Shown: in pieces, positions 54,061 through 64,000 of the stretch
Layout: each line of letters starts with the position of its first letter
How positions within the stretch are numbered: the first letter of the stretch is position 1
Assembly: GCF_910591885.1 (NCBI RefSeq)
Contig: NC_063271.1
Location: forward strand, 13,075,001-13,139,000
Length of the DNA: 64,000 nucleotides
Source of the DNA: Bombus terrestris
Lineage: Eukaryota; Arthropoda; Insecta; Hymenoptera; Apidae
Direction of reading: 5' to 3'
Translations under genes and position numbers: made by a program
Notes under the pieces: model-generated
The model's input: only the letters and a program-made list of their open reading frames with translations
Database searches by the model: none
What the model was told of the DNA's origin: nothing

Positions 54061-56235
54061 GGTAGATATCATTGAAATTAATTTCGGAAATAAATTTGTA
54101 ATCGCAATGAAAAATATTATCGAACAACGATATTTTGCCAACTATAAATTGTCAGGAGAAATATCAGGCATTCTAACGTGTCGATCAATACAATTTAATC
54201 AGTTTGAAGAGCATTAGTTTGGCGTTTTCAAGTGGCATTCTTAAACAATCTCGTATGAAACGAGGCAAAAATCCATAAAATTATTTTCACTGAAGTATTT
54301 CATTTGGCTACACGCGCATCCATCTGTCAAAGGCTTTCAATTTTCGTAATGAAAATTAATTATTTATGATGTATGTGTACTCGCTTGTTAGTAATGCAGA
54401 ATTTCTTAAAAACAGTTTCGTACGAGTCATCTTTATTTCCCTGTGCTTGCGTGGACTATTGCCAATGTTAATACTTGATGCACGACAAACTGTCACATGT
54501 TTGAGCGCTGCATTTTCAAAATCGAAGACTCAAACGTTAAAACGCTGCAAGCCAACATAATATTGACACTCAGCTGTCAGAGATAAACATAAATAGCACA
54601 GTTGTTGAAAGAAAACGTTAGATTTCGTTCTCGGGTCCGAAATACTTGCTCCTGTCACGTGTAATAAAATTGTGGAAGAAAAACAAGGAACGTGAAAAGA
54701 AAATCGAAACATTTACAACTACAATGTAGAAAGTTTTGTAGCGGAGGAAAACCGTTCTGACAACTGACCAGCAAAGAAAGAGTGGCTCAGCAGCGAAGAT
54801 AAATAAATAAAGAGAACGTTTATCACGTACGCTTCGTATCTGTGAGAACTTCCAATACAAACACTGCAATTAACGAGGTGAAATAAAAAGGCAAATGTGG
54901 ACTGCTTTATTTTAAACGTGTTTAATGAACGAGTAAAAAAAGATTCGAAAGCTGAGTTGAAAACGGGACGTGACCGTTATTTGTTTATTAAACAAGGACA
55001 TTTGGAATGCAATGACTCACATTGCGTGCGATTTCTTATTGTACGATGTACTTAATACTTAATGAAATATCGCAAGAGGGAAACCTAAGTGAATTGAAAG
55101 CTAAATATAAGAGCTGGGTCACATGAGCGTTTTTGTTACAAATGTTTTGACGGACGCGACATCGAATTTTGACGGACGTTGTGACTGCGGTTACAGCCCA
55201 TTTTGTCATCCATGCTTACAATTCGGACACTTATCATATATGCATGTTATACAAATCGTTTTCAGGTGTTATTTTCATCGAGACGCGATTATCATGATTA
55301 TAGCATATAAAATGCATTTATATTGTTACATATGATAGTTGCAAATAGTCGTTCATCACATTGTAGGTACTGGCAAGATTTGAGAAAAATTTGGCAACGT
55401 AAACGTGTAATGGTTACAAAAGATTTATTTTTGTTAATTGCAAAATGCAAAGAGATTACGAACGCAGTAACGTAAATCTTAATAAACATTTTTATTTATT
55501 GCTATTTTTATTTTTAATTTTCCTCATTAAACGTTCCTATTTGTTTCTACAAATATTTACATTTTTTGTCTCATCCCTTTTATTTTAAACTTGAGAGCTT
55601 GTTACGTTATTTGTTTCAACGTAAGGTCGAAGTCGAAATACAATTATAATAGATAGAATTATAATGTATTTTCCAAATATAAATGAAAAACAATCGTTGT
55701 ATCGCCGATAAAATTTCTTAGTCGTCTCTACGTCAATTATTAACTTGGCAATATCGATTTTCTAAAAAATATAAATTTTATTTAAAAAATAAACCTTTAA
55801 GTTCAAAATAGAACATATTTATTTAATGTGTATAAACAATATACGTTTTATGATATCGCGATATCATTAAGATATAGATACTCACATTCTGTAAATATTC
55901 GATGGTTTTGCGATCTATTGTGCATATTTTAACGGGAACGAAAAAGAGAAATGAAATATTTATTACGGTGTTGACATCATATTTCAGATAATGAAATGTT
56001 GAATGAACGTCTGCTACTAGGATAAATCACGTTTAATATTTACGATACATACAAACAATACGATAAAATTGCCTATTGTATAAAGAGTATTAAGACCGAC
56101 AATAGTAAATTCATATTCATATATATGAATGAAAGTCGCATTTTTGTTATTCACATTACTCGTGAGTCTGTCTTAACATTTAAATGAAAGTCGCATATAG
56201 GCCTTTTTTATTTGATTAAAAAAAAAACCCGCTCA
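54061..56235. other. Non-coding DNA
   Basis: Mixed to 55200, then AT-rich. The motif AATGAAAGTCGCAT is duplicated at 56128-56141 and 56183-56196. No gene is supported. Confidence 0.4.
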
Positions 56236-56620
56236 TTAGCATAAAGATAGAACTATATAGGTGGACCCATTTAAATCGACACACTCGAATTTCTTCGAAA
56301 CTGTTGACGATACTAAAAGATGCGTCAGACAAAAATTGAATGGTTTCAGGGGGCACATTATCCAATGTAAGTTTTCCCCATGAGGACGCTTAGAGAACCT
56401 ACGAAGATCAACTTGGCTTTTTTTTTAATGGAATCATATATTTTTTTAATGCATTAGTATGTTATCACAAGTAGGAGGTATATCACTTCTGACGTAATGG
56501 TAAATACTGTTAGGCTATCTAATAAATTACGCTGTTCTTTCAAAGACATTTGTTCCTTTTATCAAAACATTCTGATACGTGTATTTTACATTATTTAGCG
56601 ATCACTTATGAACAATATTT
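56236..56620. repeat. Possible unclassified transposon remnant
   Basis: A segment starting GGTGGACCCATTTAAATCGA (56260 on) has balanced composition and the look of an insect transposon end, but no matching opposite end or frame was found. Confidence 0.2.
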
Positions 56621-58080
56621 CCCAAATATCAAAACGATTAAACAATTCGTTTTATCATTAATAGTACAATAAATCTGTAATATCGCAAACCAGAACGAAA
56701 CTGAATAATTTCTGCTCATAAAAAAAATCTATAATTTTATATGCATTGTAATACACAATTTTTATATTAAACAGTCATAATGTTCGGTTTTCTTTCATCG
56801 TTATCATTAAATGGTTCCCCAAAATATAACACTGATAGGTAAACGAATTTATAACACGATTTAATCGGAATGATCTTTAAGATATTATAGATACCTTTCT
56901 AATTCTTAATTATCTTTAAGTATACAAACTATACAAATTGCGCAAATTTTAGATGAGTATGTACTCTCACAGTACGTGTCTTGATAAAGCAGTTGTAAAT
57001 TCTAAACCAGTACCCAGAGGATACATTTCGTATTTTAACGAATCGCAGTAGCGTACTGGCGTCGTTTTACATCTACGCGGAAAGCGACTCAAATTGTTAA
57101 ATCATGCAAATGTATTCGGCCGGAGTAGTGAAATTACAGACGACTACATTGGATCAGCCAAAAAAAGGTTAATCTACTTACGGGACCTTTTTATCTACTG
57201 ATATGTTCCATGGTTTTCGATTAGTAATTATGAACTCTGTAAAAATTGAAGACGTCCAATAACCGAAAAGAATACCGAATTAACAAAAAGAAAATTCATT
57301 TTATTATGTACTTTTATTCAGAAATTAGATACATATTATAAAAAAAATGAATCTCCTATTTATATATATATTTTTTTGCATTTTTTATTGGTTTCTTCCA
57401 ATTAGCATTATCTAATATATTGATAACTTTTGAAGATACACACAAGTTATGGGTAGAATTCTGCTGAATAAACAATCCTTATGATTTTCTAAGCAACGTA
57501 TTAAATTGTTAATAATACAAGATAATTGCAAAATGAACAATTGTTCGTAATTGTATATCACTATGACTATCAAATAAAGCAATCAATCAACGTGAAATTT
57601 GTAATAGTATTCTATTATCAATCTTGTTGCTACTGTGAATTTGCAACTTGTACAATTTCTCTGATACTTGGTACTAATTTAATTATGCAAGAAGCGAATT
57701 GAAAACTGCCATGTTGTAGATTACACAGATTTCTGTTACGCAAGTGATTTTTCCAATTGCCTATTCTTACGACGAGTAAGATAATCGTCTGTAATTTATA
57801 AAGTTCATTTATAAAATTTAACTCGTTTTATTACCAAGCTTGTTATGCCGTTTGAGAGAATTTACTTCACTGGCAATTAGAAATTTGCAACTCACAGGAT
57901 TTCAATAACACTGTTAATTCAATCGTGCGAGAAATCGAGAGAGCCCTGACCTGTCATTATAATTCCCAAAGTTTGATTTTTAACAAATGTACGAGCCATT
58001 CGTTGAAACTATATCCCGTACCCACGTCTCCGTGAAAATAATGCGATAATCTATTTTCTCCTTGAGGAAAGTTCACATTC
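56621..58080. other. AT-rich non-coding DNA
   Basis: A GC-richer patch at 56990-57190. Otherwise featureless. Confidence 0.45.
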
Positions 58081-59000
58081 CCCTCGATATACCTCCTTGT
58101 CAGCCAGCAAAGAGCCAACAGGAACAAAATCGATTTAAGAGTTCATAAGAACATAACGTAAAATGCAATGACGAGAGAGGGAAGCAGGGGTGTGAAAAGG
58201 AGAGAAAATGGAAGAGAGAAGCAATAGACTGAAGGAGCAACGAGAAGGTTGGAGAAGCGAAAAATAGCACGGGGAACGTTGCAACATTGTGACCTCGTAG
58301 TCGAGGCGTTTGGCCACGTTCGTGGCGAACGCATCAGGCCGCATCGCGTTGCTTCGTCCCTGTTAGTTCCTTTGGTCCGGTTTCGTTCCTCTTTCCGTAC
58401 GTACGGATGATTATATGTACACGTGTATGCATTGCATATGTAACACACAGAAAGAGAAAAGTAGGCGACGTCGTCGCGTCGTGGCGCCCGTTTGCTCTCG
58501 TTGCCAGACTCTTTGGCGGCTTGGCGTCCCACAGGCTACTCCGATTTTCTCTCTCTCGCATCTCCCGTTCCGTACAGTTCTCCCACCACTAGTTTGTTAT
58601 TTCTTATCGCCTCGAACTGCAAGGTCCGCGACGCCGCGTCGCGTTTTAACTCTCTGTTTGTTCTTCTCTTCGCTGTTCGTTCTTTCCCACACACGCGATG
58701 TCTCGCGATCATCACCATCCAAGAGAGGATGGTCGTTCGATGGACAGTCCTTCGGTCCTCGTTCGATTCCCGCAATCATTTGTCATCGCGATACACGTTG
58801 GGGGGATAACATCGATCCACCACGTGCGTTCCTTTCGTCCACAAGGGCGAAGGGTAAAGTTTAATTCGCGATGCTATCACGATACGCGATTACCTTCCTC
58901 GTTGTTCGTACACGCACTCCGACTATGTTACCCTCGTATCAACCTCGTTATTACGCTATTAACATTGGCATTCCTTTTGTCGACTGTTTGATCGCCCCTG
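58081..59000. promoter_or_regulatory. CpG-rich island, candidate promoter or enhancer
   Basis: About 900 bases of balanced, CpG-rich sequence with AG-rich and CT-rich sub-tracts. Frames up to 149 codons exist on both strands and in several phases at once, which is what high GC alone produces; none has a domain. A transcription start for a neighbouring gene is possible but no core promoter elements are clear. Confidence 0.35.
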
Positions 59001-60380
59001 GGAATCGTTCAACCCGATTTTGATATTTGCTTGTTTGAGGATGACGTGTAGCTACGTATGTCGCGATACGCGCATGGTACTTGCAAATGTCAACTGCATA
59101 GAAGCTTTTTACGGGGAAAATTACGTTATATGTTATTGTGTGTTGCTGCAGTTGTTGTCTCGCCGAAAAAGGTCCTATGTCTTGTAATTACTTGGTATTT
59201 TGCAACATCTATTCGTTATACATATTTGATATTTGGTACAAAATTCTAGTAAATACACAGTACATATTTCTTTTTCTGATTATGTACATACCCTAACCAC
59301 GTTTCCAGGCAATGATAAGATAAAAAATCGTATATAAAATTATCAGTTGCTGCTATGGTTAATAACGTATGATAAATGAAAGAATATTTAATCATAATAT
59401 GGAACCTTATCATTTACTTATCATTCTCGCATGGAAATACTAAACTTATCTGCACTCGCATTAAAATATTAAACTTCCTGACATTACATCCACAGATGAG
59501 ACCTGTACTAGTTCGAAAGATACAGCAGCCTGTAGAAAATACGTGCTAATAATGGCATGCACGATGCAGCCTTCAAGATTCCTAGTTCCGTAGCTCACTG
59601 CGTGGTCACCTATTTTGCGCATCTTATTGCTCTATTTGCTCACTTTCGTTGACCTCGTTGCCAGACTGTCTGATCCATCGTCCTACATACTGTAGTTATT
59701 GATGACCTTTTTTCGCCTATGTTACTATTGCGTCAAGTCCCGACCTCCGCAATGCAGTTTCCCTTATTTGTCTTTCATTATTCATGTCCATCTATAAGTC
59801 GCCACTGTAAGATTTTTATATCGTTTAGAATTCTCGTGTTTCTTATAAGAGAAACTTGATAAGATGCGTTGCTTAATTATTAGAATTCTTAATTAATAAA
59901 AAAGTAACCGGCCGTTGGTTATTGAACTCTTTCGTTCTTAAATTATTTTTAGTTACAAATACATATTTCTCTAAGATTCTATTACTTGGTAAATAAGCAC
60001 AGCGTAGAACTACAAATGAAATAAAATTCATTTGATTATTCTTATACGAAATTCTAATTCCAGTGTGAATAGTATTTAATTTCATAAATATATACATGCC
60101 CACGAGTACTATAGGGACGAACACGTTAATTAATTTTTATTTATGATCTATTTGCCTGAATTAAAGAACAACTTACGCAATTTGAATTCCTCTAAGTATA
60201 TTGAGAATTAATATACTTGAATCGTTCGAGGGAAATATTCTACACACATATCGTAAATTACTCGTTCTATTTACTTTCCGTTACTCATCAAAGTGCAGGT
60301 GCATTATGCAAACAATCGTAATACGAATTTTCGTCGTCTTGCAATAAAATAAATATAATCAATGGAATTAATTTTATCGA
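59001..60380. other. Non-coding DNA
   Basis: A patch of mixed composition at 59480-59800; the rest is AT-rich. No gene is supported. Confidence 0.4.
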
Positions 60381-60860
60381 CCGGCTTCCCGTAAGAAGAA
60401 ACTAGTCACCGCGCCTACAGAACTTTTCCGTCCTATCTTCTTCGTCCACGTTTTGCTCTTCTCGCCCCTTTTCCACAGTCTATTTCACCGTTTGCTTTTA
60501 TCCGCTCTCTCATCTTCAGCGCCATTACTCATCCTCACTTTCTGAATCTTTCCCATTAAAAACCTGTACATACGGCGCCCAGTCGACACGTATATCCTTG
60601 CTGCCTCGTTTTCTTGTCGCCAGTTCTTCCATGGACTTTCCAGCCCCTTACGCCCGATTATAAGAACGACATTGTAAGTTTTTAATTGAAGCCAGATCGG
60701 ACGGACGATTTAATGAGACCGTGCATCTTAACGATATAACTTTCGCCCGATCAAAATGCTGGCAATCGAACGAACCTGCCGGTTAACATTTTTTTATGCA
60801 AATCACCAACCACGCCAATGGTACGTCGATTATCGATAATAATTGTCGTTGGCGCCAAAC
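60381..60860. promoter_or_regulatory. Candidate regulatory island with octamer and DRE motifs
   Basis: CpG-containing block with the octamer ATGCAAAT at 60796-60803 and TATCGATA at 60831-60838. The second is the DREF-binding DRE core known from insect promoters and boundaries. No coding frame is convincing. Confidence 0.35.
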
Positions 60861-63228
60861 TATATCGTACTTGAGTATCAAACCTATCTAAGTGATTTGC
60901 ATCAAACAAGATCTACAACTTCCTTTAACATTTTATAAATAACTTCCTCAAAAGCTAATGGTGGCGAACCGATCGGTCCCATGCTAAGCGCAGATCGAAC
61001 TTTTCTTATTCGTTTTGTATCATTTATACCGGAAAAATGATACGCGGATAGCGATTCTTGTAATGTTCGACAGTCTTGCTTGGCTTAACCCGATAGTGTA
61101 TAATCGATTGGTTTGTTCTTCGTTTTGCAAGAAATTTCATTTAGGAGATAGTATTATGTAAAATCGTTTGGGAATCTAATTACGTGCGGTAAATGATGGC
61201 TCGTAATATCTATAACGAATTCTGAGAACAGGAAATTTGCGATAGATGGATGTAATTTGCGAGAAGTGGTATTTTAAACGACTTCGACGTAGTATTTCCT
61301 TTTTTAATTTCTTCTGGTGCATTTACTGCATCGTCCAATGTTATAATAAATGCTGTATCCATTTTTTAAACTTTCATATTTATACTTACGCGTAATTCTT
61401 TAAACGTTTGAAGTAATTTTATGCTTTATACATTGTAGAAATGTTTCTCACTTCCTGTACGCATAAAGCAATGACAGCAATGATAAAATACTATTAATAA
61501 TGCAACATTCATTATGATATATTTATTATCGCTATTATAAATGAATAATTTGTTGAAGCGATACTCTTGTACTTAACACACATGACTGATGCAACACATT
61601 AACAAGGAAAAATATGTTTTCAGATGTTTGCAGAAAATTTTCATACTTATCAGACTGCTTAATTAAATATTCCGTATGTTCCATGCAAATAGTAATTGTA
61701 TCAAATAAATATCAAATATAATTTTCTATTTTTTATAAGTTACTTAAATTAAAAATAAAGCGTTATTTTCACTATATTTATTTGTTTACATTTTTATCTA
61801 ATTTTCTAATGTAATTTCCAAAATCTTTCCAAATGTGATAGTGGATAAAGAAAGATAACCGCAAACATTTTAGATATTGATCGAAAACGCAGCTACTAGC
61901 TGGGAATCAATAAGCATAGCTTTAACATAGCTGGATACAATTCAAAAATATTAAAAGAGAAAACTATTCAAAGGTTTTTTAAAAATTCATATTTTCTCTT
62001 TCAGCTGCAGCTTTTTTCAGTTATCGTATAACAATGTATACGGTAAAATATTGTAAAAGTTTAAAACACTTTTTCAATGCAAAGCACTTCAATTATGTAT
62101 TAATATATATCCGATACCATTCAATAGAGCAATAACATTAAAAATATAAATGTACGAATATTTATAACTTTTATACTTTTTTTATATGGCTTTCCCGATA
62201 AATTCAATTATTATACAACACTTTATATTTACAACAATTTAATAACTATTCGATTGTTATAAAATACAATAAATTTATAGACCAAGAGAATTTTATTTTT
62301 TATCTCACTAAATTCTTGATATTAAAAGAATTATTGAATCTCAAGAATACTCGATAAATCTATCAAAAATCTATGAAATAGGATTTATGAATCTGCGAAA
62401 AAGACTGAATGTATGATTTATTCAAAATTATTTATTTTCAACTAATAGATAAACGGATTGTACGTAAAATGTTCATATCTCAATATATAATTAAATAAAT
62501 TTCTTCGATCTTTTAAACAGTTTGTTTACCTACTGTTTCAATTTCTTTAATTTTGTACACCGAATATCATGTTTTTTAAATGATACAATTATATTTATAC
62601 AATTTTTGAACCTATCTTTCTTGTATATCTTCTTTATACTTATTATCGAGCAGTAACATTGCATTTAATCAACAATTTTCCATACGTTTATCTTTATAAG
62701 CCAAGTCACAAACGGTTACTATTATAAAAAAAAAAAAAATTAATTCTTTTGTGCTATGTACATGTAAAGCCAGTATTTAGTTTTAAGAGATAAGTTAATT
62801 TCCATTTCACGGAAAGCATTGTGTATGAGTGGAAATTTACATGATAAGCGAATGCTTGGAACGGATACACCTTTATGTATCATAGGAAAGAGGAGTGAAA
62901 TGTGAAAAATGGCGCGTCAAAATTCTTTTCATTTCTCTCACAAAATTTACGGCTTATTTTTCACGCTGACGTATTTTGATGTCAACAACTCGCGGGGCGT
63001 CGCGTCCCTGAATATCTTTTTCCATCTCTAAATTGTTAGTAATAAAATAATAAAAGCACTTCTAATATATTCTTTTAGTTTTACTTATATCTCTAAGTAC
63101 TTTTTTTGGTATTATTACGATTATATTATAGAAAAATACGATTGGATGGAAAGTGACTCGAAAACCGCAACATGGTTAATAATGAGATTTCATTTTGCAG
63201 TTTTCAATGTTTCACTTTTTTATGCAAT
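60861..63228. other. Mostly AT-rich non-coding DNA
   Basis: Contains a 13-A run at about 62727-62739 and the first copy of the 134-bp direct repeat. No gene is supported. Confidence 0.45.
62289..62422 (+). repeat. 134-bp direct repeat, copy 1
   Basis: Nearly identical to 63672-63805, with only a few substitutions and no indel. Both start AATTTTATTTTTTATCTCA and end TATGATTTATT. The two copies are 1383 bases apart and the mariner copy 2 lies between them. Confidence 0.85.
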
Positions 63229-63229
63229 A

Positions 63230-63444
63230 TTAGGTCGTCCCATAAGTTCCTGCCGACCTTTGTGTATACATTTCATATTTTAAAGAAAAACAAGAGAACT
63301 TTTATCGAGACGGAATAATGAAAAATGGGAAGAAGTTGTAGAACGAGAGGGAGATTACATTTTTTCATGAAACTGAAAGGTATGTAAACAATCTTAACAT
63401 ATATAACCGCTCGAAAAACGGCACGAACTTATGGGATGACCTAA
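63230..63444 (+). mobile_element. mariner deletion derivative, copy 2 (215 bp)
   Basis: Same family and same length as the copy at 32442-32656. Inverted ends are TTAGGTCGTCCCATAAGTTC and GAACTTATGGGATGACCTAA with TA duplications at 63228-63229 and 63445-63446. The right half, starting at the AATGGRAAGAAGTTGTA segment, is nearly identical to copy 1, whereas the left-central part (about 63275-63325) differs strongly, so the two derive from different internal deletions or one has been rearranged. Confidence 0.88.
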
Positions 63445-63671
63445 TACTTTTAACAAAAAGTAATTTTAACAATAGTTTATAACAAATTGATATCTATTTA
63501 CAATAATTATTTACAATACATTACAGTTATTTACAATAATTTATACATATATGATATACTAATATAAATTTTTATTAAATACGGCCCATTTTATGATTAA
63601 GTAGATTTATTCGGAAAAAGTGTTCCTACAAATAATTAATACGCACCTATATCTAAAACTAAAGAGATTAA

Positions 63672-63805
63672 AATTTTATTTTTTATCTCATTAAATTCTT
63701 GATATTAAAAGAATTATTGAATCTCAAGAATACTCGATAAATCTATCAAAAATCTATGAAATAGGATTTATGGATCTACGAAAAAGACTGAATCTATGAT
63801 TTATT
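63672..63805 (+). repeat. 134-bp direct repeat, copy 2
   Basis: Partner of 62289-62422. No inverted ends, tail or coding content were seen within the unit, so it is either a dispersed repeat family or a local duplication. Confidence 0.85.
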
Positions 63806-64000
63806 TTTAACGTTTAATAACGATTATTTTAAACGTTTATTATTGGGATGTTAAAAAATACACGACACAGATCGACAGTTATCAACTTATTTATAACTAT
63901 TTCTATTTCTCTAAACATATGACCATAACATGCATATCTCTTATATTTTTTAAATGAATCGGGCAAAACTATATTTTTCTAAAAAAACAGTTGATATGCA
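63806..64000. other. AT-rich end of the window
   Basis: No recognised feature. Confidence 0.5.

Noticed and set aside
55366..55476. Possible exon after TTGTAG at 55365, phase-compatible with the dally exon
   Set aside because: The peptide starts YWQDLRK and does not resemble glypican sequence; weak pyrimidine tract and no donor.
58690..58775. tRNA-like T-loop (GTTCGATTCCC)
   Set aside because: No D-arm consensus, anticodon stem or pairing acceptor stem upstream.
58143..58864. Overlapping frames of 129 and 149 codons on opposite strands
   Set aside because: Several phases are open at once in a GC-rich block, with no domain or plausible exon limits.
1..64000. CRISPR arrays, operons, phage or plasmid genes
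   Set aside because: No regularly spaced repeats and no adjacent same-strand coding frames; base composition, splice sites and transposons indicate insect nuclear DNA.

Overview
This window is animal nuclear DNA from an insect, most likely a hymenopteran and probably a bee. It is strongly AT-rich, with islands of CpG-containing, GC-richer sequence, many short decayed DNA transposons of the mariner and Tc1 type, and almost no long open frames. There are no operons, ribosome-binding sites, tRNA or rRNA genes, or CRISPR arrays. The species call is an inference from base composition and transposon types.

Only one protein-coding exon can be named with confidence. It lies at 48644-48918 on the plus strand and encodes 91 codons of a glypican of the Dally (glypican 3/5) type. 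It has three cysteines in the spacing of Drosophila Dally, ends at the CWNG motif, and is bounded by a TTTCAG acceptor and a GTGAGT donor. No other glypican exon was recognised, so most of the window is read as introns of a long dally locus plus regulatory DNA. One cannot exclude that part of the 5' half is intergenic.

Layout: 1-5.3 kb is plain AT-rich DNA with a TA microsatellite. From 5.3 to 13.3 kb there is a cluster of transposon remnants: a long-inverted-repeat element at 5317-6012, an unclassified repeat at 8108-8570, a 213-bp mariner MITE at 10113-10325, an inverted-repeat pair at 11337/12331 and a Tc1-like scrap near 13.3 kb. From 13.3 to 20 kb the DNA is AT-rich and holds a good candidate recursive splice site at 15710/15711. 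From 20 to 27.7 kb there are several GC-richer islands, candidate enhancers, and a small minisatellite. A roughly 1-kb inverted-repeat element lies at 27805-28813, a mariner relic near 30 kb, and a second-family mariner MITE at 32442-32656. A 5'-truncated LINE with poly(A) tail is at 40570-40923. Islands at 40.9-42.9 and 46.8-47.8 kb precede the dally exon. Downstream are two tandem hairpins (49.1 kb), several islands with octamer or DRE motifs, a second copy of the 32.4-kb MITE at 63230-63444, and a 134-bp direct repeat at 62289 and 63672.

No convincing new gene system was found. The most useful items are the dally exon, the recursive splice candidate, the three inverted-repeat elements, the dated LINE insertion, and the islands that stand out from the AT-rich background.
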